A DNA stretch of 32,343 nt from Paenibacillus agaridevorans (lineage in GTDB: Bacteria > Bacillota > Bacilli > Paenibacillales > Paenibacillaceae), in assembly GCF_003112455.1 (NCBI RefSeq), contig NZ_BDQX01000051.1:1-32343 (forward strand), given 5' to 3'. The notes beneath the pieces are model-generated. The model did no database searches. It saw nothing but the letters and a program-made list of their open reading frames with translations, and was not told where the DNA came from. Shown piece by piece: positions 24,664 to 32,343 of the stretch; within the stretch, counting starts at the first letter, position 1; every line of letters begins with the position of its first letter. Position numbers and translations under genes: made by a program.

Positions 24664-26202
24664 TTAATCCTCATCAAGGTCCGTTCCCCCCATTATAGAC
24701 GAATTAGACCTTGGGGAAAAGTCTATCGGCAGCCAAATGATAAACGTTGTGCCGGCCTGCTCCAAAGTGGTGACTTCAACGGATCCGCCATGCTCATCGA
24801 GAATCCACTTGGCGATCGACAGACCCAGGCCCGTGCCGACCGTCACCCCGCGAGATTCGTCTGCGCGATAGAAACGATTGAAGATATGCGGTATCTCATC
24901 CGGATTCATCCCGATGCCGGTATCGCGAACCATCCAGCCCACATGCCCTTCTCTCCGTACCGAGCTCAGCTCCACGTGGCCGGACGGCGTATACTTAAAT
25001 GCATTTTCGATAAATATAAACAGCAGTTGCTGCACATAATCGTGATTTCCGTATACGGCGACATGATCCAGCTTCGACAGATCGCCGACCTTCCACTCCG
25101 CATTGCGAGGCAATAAGGCTGCACGGCGAGCGACATCCTCGGTCAGCGCTCTCAACTGCAGCAATTCCTTTTCCATGACATAACCTGCATCCGCTCTTGC
25201 CAGCGCGAGCAGATCATTAACTAGCGTGCTCATGCGCTTAGTCTCCGCAGAGATGTCCGATATGGCCTCGGTAGAGATGCCGAAGTGCTCCGACGAAAGC
25301 GGTAGTGCAGAAGCTGCCGCGGCTCCGCTGCCGCTCTCCAGCTTCGCCTGGCTCCACATCTTCTCCAGCAGGTCGATATTGCCGCGAATCGTCGTCAGCG
25401 GCGTTCGCAGCTCATGCGACGCATCGGATACGAACCGGCGCTGCACTTTATAGGCGTCGTCAAGCTCGTTGTAAGCCCGCTCCAGACGGGATAACATTTT
25501 ATTAAGCGTATCTACCAGCGTTCCGATCTCATCCTGAGGGCCGCCTTCCGGTATTCGGACGCTTAGGTCGGAGCCCTTCTCGATCTGGCGAGTGGCCGTA
25601 ATGACCCGTTCGATCGGCCTCAGCGCCTGTCTGGCGATAAGCAGACCTACGGTGAAGGCGATAAGCACAACGGCGACGGACAGGAAGATCAAAATCGTGC
25701 GCAGTCCGCTCATTTGTTTGTCTTCGTTGAAGGTGAACGTACCTACTTGAAAGATTCCGATCAGTTTACCTTTGTAGGGAATCGCTTTTTGATACGTAAT
25801 CATTTTATATTTTTCCTTGCCGATCGTGACGTTTTTCGTAAAAAAACCGTCTACGGGATTCGACTTCGCATCGGGATAAGGAATAATGAGATCGTCCAGT
25901 TGCATGAGGTTCGGAGATCTGGTAATGTAACCATCCTCGTAATTATTTAATTGAAGGTACATCTGTTTCTCTTGAATGCTGGCAAGCTGTGACCGGGACT
26001 CCCAGTTCAAATCAATGGATCGCAACTGGCCGTTCTGAGTGATCAAAGTGAAGCCCAGGCTGTCGCTGGTCGACTTCAACTGACTCTTCACGTCCGCGTA
26101 AGTATTCCAATTCATGAACACATACAAGCTGATTCCGAACACAAGCAGCGTCGCCGCCAGAAGTCCCGAATACCATAATGTCAGGCGAAGCCGAATGGAC
26201 AT
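24664..26202 (-). CDS. Sensor histidine kinase (HAMP-HisKA-HATPase)
   Basis: This 512-residue membrane kinase has helices at about 8-30 and 168-190 that flank an extracytoplasmic sensor of about 135 residues. A HAMP domain (190-243), a HisKA domain with H263 in SDASHELRTPLT, and an ATPase domain with NAFKYTPSG, DTGIGM and GTGLGLSI follow. A poorly conserved Ala/Ser insert sits between the HisKA helices. The ATG at 26202 lies 3 bp after the stop of the response regulator gene, so the two are translationally coupled and form a cognate pair. Upstream htrA suggests sensing of misfolded exported protein, as for CssS in B. subtilis; this is inference. Confidence 0.9.
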   Translation of the reverse strand: MSIRLRLTLWYSGLLAATLLVFGISLYVFMNWNTYADVKSQLKSTSDSLGFTLITQNGQLRSIDLNWESRSQLASIQEKQMYLQLNNYEDGYITRSPNLMQLDDLIIPYPDAKSNPVDGFFTKNVTIGKEKYKMITYQKAIPYKGKLIGIFQVGTFTFNEDKQMSGLRTILIFLSVAVVLIAFTVGLLIARQALRPIERVITATRQIEKGSDLSVRIPEGGPQDEIGTLVDTLNKMLSRLERAYNELDDAYKVQRRFVSDASHELRTPLTTIRGNIDLLEKMWSQAKLESGSGAAAASALPLSSEHFGISTEAISDISAETKRMSTLVNDLLALARADAGYVMEKELLQLRALTEDVARRAALLPRNAEWKVGDLSKLDHVAVYGNHDYVQQLLFIFIENAFKYTPSGHVELSSVRREGHVGWMVRDTGIGMNPDEIPHIFNRFYRADESRGVTVGTGLGLSIAKWILDEHGGSVEVTTLEQAGTTFIIWLPIDFSPRSNSSIMGGTDLDED

Positions 26203-26205
26203 GCG

Positions 26206-26898
26206 TTACCCCGCCTCTCCCCTCAGCACGTAGCCCGTGCCCCGAACGGTTTGGATAATTCGTTTCCCTCCGCCTTCCTCCACCTTCTGGCGAAGCATCG
26301 CGATATAAACCTCCAACACGTTAGATTCGCCGCTGAAGTCGAAGCCCCATATTTTCTCCATGATGGCGTCTCTTGTCAGCACCCTGCGCGGATTCTGCAT
26401 AAAAAACAACAGCAAGTCGTATTCCTTGCTGGTCAGTTCAATCCGCCTGTCGCCGCGAATGGCCTCTCGAGCGTCGATGTCGAGCACGAGATCCTCGAAG
26501 CTGAGACGGCTTCCTGCATCCTCCAGCTTGTCGGACTTCCTGCGAAGCAGTGCGCGCACTCGCGCCAGAAGCTCCTCCAGCGCAAACGGCTTAACCAGAT
26601 AATCGTCGGCGCCGATATCCAGCCCCTTGACCCGATCCGTAATATCATCCTTGGCGGTCAACATCAGAATCGGCACGGCGCTGCCGCCCTCCCGCACTCG
26701 CCGACAAACTTCCCAGCCGTCGATCTGAGGCATCATTACATCCAGAATCAGCAGATCCGGATCGATGCCGAGCAACGTCTTTAGCCCCTCGGCGCCATTT
26801 GCCGCCGTCGTTACCTCATATCCTTCGAATGCCAGGCTTCTGCGCAGCATCGATATAATTCTTTCGTCGTCATCCACAACCATAATATGAGATCGCAT
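26206..26898 (-). CDS. OmpR-family response regulator paired with the kinase
   Basis: This 230-residue regulator has a receiver domain (D53, T81, K103) and a winged-helix DNA-binding domain (about 130-228, ending TVRGTGYVLRGE). It is of the MprA/CssR-like type. The ATG at 26898 is chosen because GGAG lies just upstream and the receiver starts immediately; a longer frame to 27159 runs through the htrA terminator and is not coding. The gene follows htrA after a terminator and precedes its kinase by 3 bp. It may bind the CTTAAAA direct repeat in front of htrA. Confidence 0.9.
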   Translation of the reverse strand: MRSHIMVVDDDERIISMLRRSLAFEGYEVTTAANGAEGLKTLLGIDPDLLILDVMMPQIDGWEVCRRVREGGSAVPILMLTAKDDITDRVKGLDIGADDYLVKPFALEELLARVRALLRRKSDKLEDAGSRLSFEDLVLDIDAREAIRGDRRIELTSKEYDLLLFFMQNPRRVLTRDAIMEKIWGFDFSGESNVLEVYIAMLRQKVEEGGGKRIIQTVRGTGYVLRGEAG

Positions 26899-26933
26899 AA
26901 TACTCCAGCTCCCTTCCTGACGCGCGTTTGCAG

Positions 26934-26962
26934 CAAAAAACGCAGAGTTCTGTCTCTCTGCG
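26934..26962 (-). terminator. Terminator between htrA and the two-component genes
   Basis: A 7-bp CGCAGAG/CTCTGCG stem with an 8-nt loop is followed by six T on the minus strand. It probably attenuates rather than fully isolates the downstream regulator genes, because only about 35 bp remain for a separate promoter. Confidence 0.8.
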
Positions 26963-27001
26963 CTTCTTGCCTTCAATTCAAACCATCGTTGCTGCCGTGG
27001 A

Positions 27002-28651
27002 TTACTGCGTAACTCCGAACTTGTTTTTATCGCCAATCGTAATCTCGAGATCCATCTTCTGGCCTTGGCGGATAATATTGAACTGTACCTTCTCGCCAAC
27101 CTCGCGTTTCTTAATCTCTTCGATGAGCGAGGTAGTCGTCGCATATTTTTTACCTTCAACGCCCACGATCAAATCATATTGCTTCAGATCGCCGAGATAA
27201 GCCGGAGAATTGTAATAGACGCTTTGGACCAGCGAACCTTCCGACTCCTCGATCCCCAGTTGTTTTGCATAGTCTTCCGTCATGTCCCTAAGCTCGGCGC
27301 CGATGAAAGGAACCGGCTCCTTCGGAATTTCCGTATTGTTTTTCAGGTTATCCAACACTTCATTGATCGTGCTTGTCGGAATCGCGAAGCCGATGCCTTG
27401 CGCCTGCGAGCTGACGGCCGTATTGATGCCGATAACCTCGCCCTTTACGTTGAGCAGAGGACCGCCGGAGTTACCGGGGTTGATCGATGCATCCGTCTGG
27501 AGCAAGTGTTTGTAATTGCGTTCGCCCTGCTGGTCTTGAATGTCGATTGGTCTTTCCTTGGCACTGAGCACGCCTACCGTTACCGTATGATCGAAGCCGT
27601 ACGGATTGCCGATCGCCACGACCCAATCGCCGATGTTGATGTCGTCGGAACTGCCCATCGGCAGCGTAGGAAACGCTTTGTCGCCTTCAACTTTAATGAC
27701 GGCAAGATCCAGATCATAGCTGGAGCCTAGCAGCTTCGCCGTAAACGGTTTGTCGTAACCTTGCACAGTAACCCTGATTTCGTCCGACTCGCCGATTACA
27801 TGCTGATTCGTGAGAATGTACCCCGTTGATTCGAAGAAGAAACCCGTACCGATGCCCGTCTGCTGCATCTGGCTGTCTTGTCCGTTCTGCTCCTCCTTTT
27901 GCTGCGGCGACGTGTAGTTGTCGCCGAAGAACTGACGGAAGAACGGATCGTCCAGCAGACTGCCGCCGCCTCCGCGCGATTGCACTTTCGTGAACGTCTC
28001 GATTTTCACGACCGCCGGACTCGCCGTCTCGAACAATTGCGCGATATTGTCGGGGCGAGCAGCAGCAGTGGAAAGTCCCGAGCCTGCTCCTGCCTGAGCG
28101 GACTGGCTCGCGCCGTTGCTCTCCGTCTGTGTCGTCACCACCTCGTTCGACGTAAACCAATTGCGGACGTCGGCCGTATACATCAAGCCTCCGACCAAAA
28201 TGACACCCGCGAGGAAGGAAGCGAACACCGCCTTGAACGAGGTTCCGGTTTTCTTCTCCTTCTTGGCCTGCCACCCGTTCTTGCCCCCGCCATGGGATGG
28301 CGTGAACGGCCTGAGCTGCGTTGGCTGCGGAGGTTGTGCCGCAGCTGGCCCGCTATCCGTTGCGGAACCGTAACGATCGGATGCCGCGCCGCTCTCTCTA
28401 GGCTCGTAATCATAAGACGAAGCCGGAGTAGAAGAAGCAGAAGCGCCGGGGTCGTTAGACATTGGCCCGTAAGAGTAATAATATGCCGGCTTTGATTCGC
28501 GGGGGCCCTCCGGTTCTACCTTAGGACTGTGATCCGCCCCTATCCCCGAGTCTGAATCGTTTTTGCTATAAGTGTCGCCGGGCTCATCGCTGCGTCCCCG
28601 GTTGTCGGAAGAAAAAAACTCATCATACCCTTTTTTGTTTTGATCATCCAT
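27002..28651 (-). CDS. htrA: HtrA/DegP-like membrane-anchored serine protease
   Basis: This 549-residue S1C protease degrades or refolds damaged exported proteins at the outer face of the membrane. A cytoplasmic N-terminal tail of about 138 residues rich in Ser, Pro and Tyr precedes one membrane helix (about 141-160). The trypsin-like domain has the triad H284 (TNQHVIG), D315 (DLDLAV) and S395 (GNSGGPL). One PDZ domain occupies about 445-540. A Gly/Gln-rich loop lies at 225-265. A GGAGGAG RBS fixes the ATG at 28651. The gene heads a cluster with a response regulator and histidine kinase, as expected for secretion stress control. Confidence 0.94.
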   Translation of the reverse strand: MDDQNKKGYDEFFSSDNRGRSDEPGDTYSKNDSDSGIGADHSPKVEPEGPRESKPAYYYSYGPMSNDPGASASSTPASSYDYEPRESGAASDRYGSATDSGPAAAQPPQPTQLRPFTPSHGGGKNGWQAKKEKKTGTSFKAVFASFLAGVILVGGLMYTADVRNWFTSNEVVTTQTESNGASQSAQAGAGSGLSTAAARPDNIAQLFETASPAVVKIETFTKVQSRGGGGSLLDDPFFRQFFGDNYTSPQQKEEQNGQDSQMQQTGIGTGFFFESTGYILTNQHVIGESDEIRVTVQGYDKPFTAKLLGSSYDLDLAVIKVEGDKAFPTLPMGSSDDINIGDWVVAIGNPYGFDHTVTVGVLSAKERPIDIQDQQGERNYKHLLQTDASINPGNSGGPLLNVKGEVIGINTAVSSQAQGIGFAIPTSTINEVLDNLKNNTEIPKEPVPFIGAELRDMTEDYAKQLGIEESEGSLVQSVYYNSPAYLGDLKQYDLIVGVEGKKYATTTSLIEEIKKREVGEKVQFNIIRQGQKMDLEITIGDKNKFGVTQ

Positions 28652-28689
28652 TGTCGTTCTCCTCCATCCCGTTACTAGGTACTTGTTAT

Positions 28690-28750
28690 AAAATGAATAT
28701 TCGTTTTGTTATTTCTATCATGCACATTCTACCTTAAAACAAACTTAAAA
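28690..28750 (-). promoter_or_regulatory. htrA control region: direct repeat upstream of -10 and palindrome in the leader
   Basis: On the minus strand the -10 is TAGAAT (28726-28731). Where the -35 should be, there are two TTTTAAG copies 11 bp apart (28733-28739, 28744-28750), the layout of an OmpR-type activator site. A 16-of-18 symmetric palindrome centred on GAATATTC lies in the transcribed leader (28690-28707). Assignment to the adjacent regulator is inference. Confidence 0.5.
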
Positions 28751-28858
28751 ACACCTGAATTCTAGATAATTTTCGTTTTGAAAAACTATTATTATTAAAG
28801 TTTTCGCGAAGGGGAAGCATAGTCGCTACCCGGATAATCGCTTTAATCGAGGTTGAAA

Positions 28859-28889
28859 TTAAAAAACTCTCTATCGACTCGATAGAGAG
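28859..28889 (-). terminator. Terminator after yugN
   Basis: A perfect 10-bp stem (28867-28876 with 28880-28889) with a 3-nt loop is followed by six or more T on the minus strand. It ends the liaFSR-yugN run. Confidence 0.92.
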
Positions 28890-28896
28890 CTCTGCT

Positions 28897-29310
28897 TTAG
28901 AAGGGAATAGCGCCCTCCACCTCGCGCATGACAGCTTCGCCGCGTTCCACCCAGCGAGGCTCGATATCGGCATCCGGGTCGATCGGCGATTGGAATTGGT
29001 CGAATACCGCCCCTACGACGCGTACGGATGCTTCCGGATCATTGCCTTCATTGTAAAGATGTCTCAAGACGTAAGGCTGTTGAAACTGTATCTGCGCGTT
29101 GTTCTCCGACAGCTCGCTGTCGATATTTCCATCGATCACCTGGAACGGGATTCGCAGCCAGACCTTATTCTCGCCGTCGAGAGCGCGGTCGAACGAGCCA
29201 TGATCGTAGTCCCAGTTGCCGCCGAGCGTAAATTGTCTATCCGTAAGCAGCGCCTGAATTTCCGTAAATTTTTTCTCCTGGCCTTCTACGGTGGAAGAGA
29301 TTGGTATCAT
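28897..29310 (-). CDS. yugN: YugN-like family protein
   Basis: This 137-residue protein closely follows the YugN pattern of Bacillales: an initial MIPISSTVEGQ, then LGGNWDYDHGSFD, LRIPFQVIDG, and VDQF-like FDQFQSPIDPD. It is predicted to be cytoplasmic and its function is unknown. GGAGGG about 8 bp upstream sets the ATG at 29310. It lies 60 bp after liaR on the same strand, with no terminator in between, and may be co-transcribed with it. Confidence 0.85.
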   Translation of the reverse strand: MIPISSTVEGQEKKFTEIQALLTDRQFTLGGNWDYDHGSFDRALDGENKVWLRIPFQVIDGNIDSELSENNAQIQFQQPYVLRHLYNEGNDPEASVRVVGAVFDQFQSPIDPDADIEPRWVERGEAVMREVEGAIPF

Positions 29311-29370
29311 GACATTACCCTCCATCATTTGGTTCCTGCTAGTGGGTAGTATGTCCAAGCATGCTTGCCG

Positions 29371-30036
29371 TTATGTGTTTTTGGCCCAGCCTTTGCGATG
29401 GGCGAGGACGGCAAGCTGCGTCCGATCCTCCAGCTCGCATTTCATCAGCAGATTGCTGACATGGGTTTTCACCGTCTTAATGCTGATATGAAGCTCTTCT
29501 GCAATCTCCTTGTTGGATTGCCCATCCGCGATAAGAAGCAGCACTTCTTTTTCGCGCTCCGTCAGCTCCTCGTCGCCAGTCTGCGCATTGCGTTGGCGAA
29601 GTCCTCTTGTCAGCGCCTGGGAGACGTCCGCGGTCATGACCGGCATTCCTTTAAACGCTCCGTTAATGGCGTAGATCAGCTCTTCGGCGGATACCGTCTT
29701 GAGCACATAACTGACTGCTCCCGCTTCGATGGCTCCGTATACCTTGTCATCCTCCAGGAAGCTGGTAAGCATGACGATCTTCATAGAAGGGTAAGTCGCC
29801 ATAATGCTCCTAGTCGCTTCTATTCCATCCATCTCCGGCATCATGAGGTCCATTAAAATAATATGAGGGCGATCTTCTTCGCTCATGCTCTTGAGCTGGT
29901 TAATAGCACCAACGCCGCTTCCCGCCTCTGCAATCACTTCAAACTTCGGCTCCAGCATCAAATACGTGCGAAGGCCGATTCGAACCATATCGTGGTCATC
30001 TACAATCATAACTTTAATGTTTTCCGCCGCGCTCAT
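29371..30036 (-). CDS. liaR: NarL/LuxR-family response regulator, LiaR-like
   Basis: This 221-residue regulator has a receiver domain (D63, T91, K113 in YVLKTVS) and a C-terminal LuxR-type helix-turn-helix (about 156-200, LTEREKEVLLLIADGQSNKE then TVKTHVSNLL). Its ATG overlaps the stop codon of the kinase gene (ATGA), which shows coupling. In B. subtilis LiaR responds to cell-wall antibiotics that block lipid II cycling. The liaIH target genes are not in this window. Confidence 0.9.
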   Translation of the reverse strand: MSAAENIKVMIVDDHDMVRIGLRTYLMLEPKFEVIAEAGSGVGAINQLKSMSEEDRPHIILMDLMMPEMDGIEATRSIMATYPSMKIVMLTSFLEDDKVYGAIEAGAVSYVLKTVSAEELIYAINGAFKGMPVMTADVSQALTRGLRQRNAQTGDEELTEREKEVLLLIADGQSNKEIAEELHISIKTVKTHVSNLLMKCELEDRTQLAVLAHRKGWAKNT

Positions 30037-31067
30037 CGAATTTGCTCACCTCGGTATATTTTCGGTATCGTAACCCGGACTCTTGTTCCGCTTCCCAGCT
30101 TGCTGATGATTTCCGCGGCTCCTCCGAGCTTCTGCGCACGTTCTTGCATAGTAGAGAGGCCATAAGAGCCTCGCCTTACTTCATCCGCCTTAAAGCCGGC
30201 GCCGTCGTCGGATAACATCATGACGACCTGCCGCTCCGTATCGCTTAGCGTCAATGTGCAATTATTCGCCTTGGCATGTTTGACGACATTGGCCATCGCT
30301 TCTTGCACAATAAGGAACAACTGATGCTCCTTCGCCTCGCTAAGCTGATCGTTGAGCCTCCATTCCAGCAAGCCTTGCAGCTTGTTCTGCCTGCAATAGT
30401 CGGGAAACCACTTATCGAGCGCCTCTTGCAGCGTCTTGCCTTCCAGCTCCATAGGGCGAAGCTGAGCGATGAAGTTGCGCATCTGCTTCTGGGCAAGATT
30501 AGACATCTCGATCAATTGCTCAAGCACGGACGCCGCCCGCGCAGCATCCGCCTCCAGCAGCTTGGGCAGAGAGGAGGCGCACATATGGATGGCAAACAGC
30601 TGCTGGCTGACCGTATCATGAAGATCTCGCGCCATCCGCTTCCGCTCTTCCAATACGGCCGCCTCGTTGGAAGCCGATTCCGTCAATACCTTTTCTTCGC
30701 CAAGCTGTTGAAGCAGCTTCATCTTTTCTTCCATATTTTTGGAAAGTTCATTAAACTCCCTGTACAGTTGGACGAAGGAGTTCGATCCATTTTCGGGTAT
30801 GCGAACCTCGTAATTGCCGTTGACCGCTTGCTTGATCGCGAGGAATAATATATCCAGACGCCCGCCGAAGCGCTGCGCGGCCCAATAGCCAAACGCAGCG
30901 CTCACAAGAATGACGATGATGATTGCCCCGATCTTCAGCTCCGCATGACCAAAATAATCTCCCATGAGATTCCAGAATAGAACAGCCGCCAGCAACGAAA
31001 CGGAGGAAGCCAGGACGAACATGCCGACCAGCTCCCACTTCCCGCTTCGCAAAAATCGAACCATCAT
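30033..31067 (-). CDS. liaS: Sensor histidine kinase, LiaS-like
   Basis: This 344-residue kinase has two helices (about 13-35 and 46-64) with only a very short extracytoplasmic loop between them, typical of intramembrane-sensing kinases. A HAMP-like segment is followed by a HisKA_3 domain with the phospho-accepting H150 in ARDLHDTVSQQLF, then an HATPase domain (DDGAGF, GSYGLSTMQERA). The start is one of two adjacent ATGs at 31067/31064. It follows liaF by 10 bp and overlaps liaR by 4 bp, so the three form an operon. LiaF is expected to inhibit it until stress occurs. Confidence 0.9.
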   Translation of the reverse strand: MMVRFLRSGKWELVGMFVLASSVSLLAAVLFWNLMGDYFGHAELKIGAIIIVILVSAAFGYWAAQRFGGRLDILFLAIKQAVNGNYEVRIPENGSNSFVQLYREFNELSKNMEEKMKLLQQLGEEKVLTESASNEAAVLEERKRMARDLHDTVSQQLFAIHMCASSLPKLLEADAARAASVLEQLIEMSNLAQKQMRNFIAQLRPMELEGKTLQEALDKWFPDYCRQNKLQGLLEWRLNDQLSEAKEHQLFLIVQEAMANVVKHAKANNCTLTLSDTERQVVMMLSDDGAGFKADEVRRGSYGLSTMQERAQKLGGAAEIISKLGSGTRVRVTIPKIYRGEQIR

Positions 31068-31077
31068 CTCGTTGTCG

Positions 31078-32139
31078 TCACCCCACCTTAATAACGCGGG
31101 TATCGCCGATGAAAGTGCTGACGACCAGCTTAATCTTTTTGTCCGACTCGGAATATTTAGGGGATTTCACGTTCACGTTCGTGAACAAGCCGCCTTCCTT
31201 CTGTCCAAGCACCTTTACGTCACCGATGAATGCAGAGGAGACAACCTGAATGCCAAGCTCGTAATCATTAGGCACGTATACCTTTACATCGCCGATAAAG
31301 GAAGAAATGTTGACTTTCGTCTCGCCGTAAGGAATATCAGCCTTCGTGAGATCCAGTACCGTGTCGCCGATAAAGTGGGAAATATTGAGCGGCTTGAGCT
31401 CCCAATAATCCTGGCCCATATGGATGTCGCCGATGAAACCGGATCGATTCATCACATTGGGGTCGCTGTGATTCCACCACTCCACATGATCCCGCTGTCC
31501 TTGATTCCAGCAATCCTTCTTTCTGCCCTTCTTATTGTCATATCCGTCGTATTGGCTATGACGCTCGCCATCGCGATAGCTGCCCGAAGCGCGTTGCTCG
31601 CGAGCATGCTCGCCATGGTGCGGAACACTCTGATCTTCCGACGGGCGAAATCCCTTCTCCTCCGCTTTGGGCGGGGGAACGACCGTTGGATCGGGATGCA
31701 GCGGGGGCGCAGGCGGGACATCCTCCGGATTTTTGCCGTATGGACGAAAAGAGGTCCAGTCGCTCTCGGGAGGAGCCTTCCGCTTCGGCTTTTCCGGCTT
31801 CCAGATCATACGGAAACCTACGATGATGACGATGATGGGAACCAGGAACGGCACAATGTCGCCAATCGACCAAGTGAACCATTGCAGGTTGTTGCCCAGG
31901 AAGACGAATCCGATGAGCAGCATGACCGCCCCCCACCAGCCGGAGCCTCCGTGGAAGCGGCCGCTAAGCAGTTGGGCCACCCCGAAATACATCAAGATGC
32001 AAGGCCAATAAGTAGAAAACAGCTCGCCTATACTAATACTCTCGAAAGGGGCTACCCCCAGTTGGCGAAGCAGGAAGAACAATCCAACCGCAACTACGAT
32101 CAAGCCGGTAAATAGCCGGCCGGCGAAATTACCGTTCAT
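31078..32139 (-). CDS. liaF: LiaF-like inhibitor of the LiaRS system
   Basis: This 353-residue protein has four N-terminal membrane helices (about 7-25, 43-60, 68-83, 96-113), a Pro/His/charged cytoplasmic linker of about 115 residues, and a C-terminal domain (about 232-353). That domain contains five FIGD motifs (235, 256, 281, 304, 343), each marking a beta-helix turn as in LiaF and related DUF2154 proteins. It is longer than B. subtilis LiaF (about 240 residues), mostly because of the linker. AAGGAG lies 9 bp before the ATG at 32139; a longer frame to 32214 lacks an RBS. LiaF keeps LiaS inactive without cell-wall stress. Confidence 0.9.
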   Translation of the reverse strand: MNGNFAGRLFTGLIVVAVGLFFLLRQLGVAPFESISIGELFSTYWPCILMYFGVAQLLSGRFHGGSGWWGAVMLLIGFVFLGNNLQWFTWSIGDIVPFLVPIIVIIVGFRMIWKPEKPKRKAPPESDWTSFRPYGKNPEDVPPAPPLHPDPTVVPPPKAEEKGFRPSEDQSVPHHGEHAREQRASGSYRDGERHSQYDGYDNKKGRKKDCWNQGQRDHVEWWNHSDPNVMNRSGFIGDIHMGQDYWELKPLNISHFIGDTVLDLTKADIPYGETKVNISSFIGDVKVYVPNDYELGIQVVSSAFIGDVKVLGQKEGGLFTNVNVKSPKYSESDKKIKLVVSTFIGDTRVIKVG

Positions 32140-32343
32140 TCCGCACAACTCCTTATGCATGTAACATAGTTTAATCATTTGTAAACCCAGTATAACGTAT
32201 CCTCCGACGATCAAGTAGGGACGACCGGTTGAATTTCATCTCCGTCTCCAGACCGAGGGACTGTCACACAATGGGAAAGAACCGTTATACGGGGAGACAG
32301 CCGCCGGAGCACATAGGCTTCGGCGGCTGCAATACAATGAAGC
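32140..32343. other. liaF upstream region at the right edge
   Basis: A hairpin of about 13 bp (32298-32310 with 32317-32329, 6-nt loop) has no T-run and may end a gene outside the window. A possible minus-strand -10, TATACT, is at 32189-32194, without a convincing -35. A small inverted repeat CCGT-TAT-ACGG lies at 32282-32292. No gene is seen here. Confidence 0.5.

Noticed and set aside
26899..27159. N-terminal extension of the response regulator frame
   Set aside because: It runs through the htrA terminator, into the 3' end of htrA, and encodes an Arg-rich stretch unlike any receiver N-terminus. The ATG at 26898 has an RBS.
30964..32115. 383-codon open frame opposite liaF
   Set aside because: Antisense shadow. 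The minus-strand gene has RBS, operon context and repeated FIGD motifs.

Overview
The window reads as a chromosomal segment of a spore-forming, moderately GC-rich Firmicute of the Paenibacillaceae (Paenibacillus/Cohnella type). Grounds: SpoVR, PrkA and a YhcN/YlaJ-type lipoprotein, an SLH-domain secreted protein, strong AAGGAGG-type ribosome binding sites, an AbrB with a four-cysteine C-terminus, LiaFSR, and recognisable FapR-type and GlnR/TnrA-type operators. Family and genus are inferred from protein features only. I see 27 protein genes, one of them a 33-residue membrane protein, and no insertion sequence, prophage, CRISPR array or tRNA.

Layout. 1-124: promoter and boxA-like leader of what looks like an rRNA operon leaving the left edge on the minus strand. 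242-2030 (+): an EEP-family phosphohydrolase and glutaminase. 2080-6741 (-): an SLH protein, an ArsR-family regulator next to a GH51 arabinofuranosidase, and fabI behind a double FapR-type box. 6935-9936 (+): a DUF3817-MFS fusion transporter and spoVR. 10000-14921: small envelope proteins (a YtkA-like lipoprotein, a WGxxGxxG-tailed secreted protein, a sporulation lipoprotein), a soluble globin-coupled chemoreceptor and prkA. 15163-18288: a DUF2161 nuclease-fold protein, a class I aminotransferase, the small membrane protein, abrB and trmL.

18415-24609: a PhoP-like response regulator with 11-bp-periodic TTAA(C/T) repeats upstream, then four metabolic genes on the minus strand, each with its own promoter or terminator: serC, a beta-type glutamine synthetase with a perfect GlnR/TnrA-type site, a DAHP synthase with an unusual ~290-nt structured leader, and ispH. 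24664-28651 (-): htrA followed by a response regulator and histidine kinase, an arrangement expected for secretion or envelope stress. 28897-32139 (-): liaF-liaS-liaR and yugN, closed by one strong terminator.

The region is mostly core metabolism, envelope stress signalling and sporulation rather than accessory DNA. The points most worth a second look are regulatory or architectural: the aroF leader with two mutually exclusive pairings and a four-copy 8-bp tandem repeat; the beta-type glutamine synthetase under GlnR/TnrA-like control; the direct repeat that takes the place of the -35 box of htrA; the DUF3817-MFS fusion; the 22-residue repeats in the WGxxGxxG protein; and the H-x3-C-x2-H-x2-C motif in the arabinofuranosidase-linked ArsR protein. 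I found nothing that clearly qualifies as a wholly new multi-gene system.
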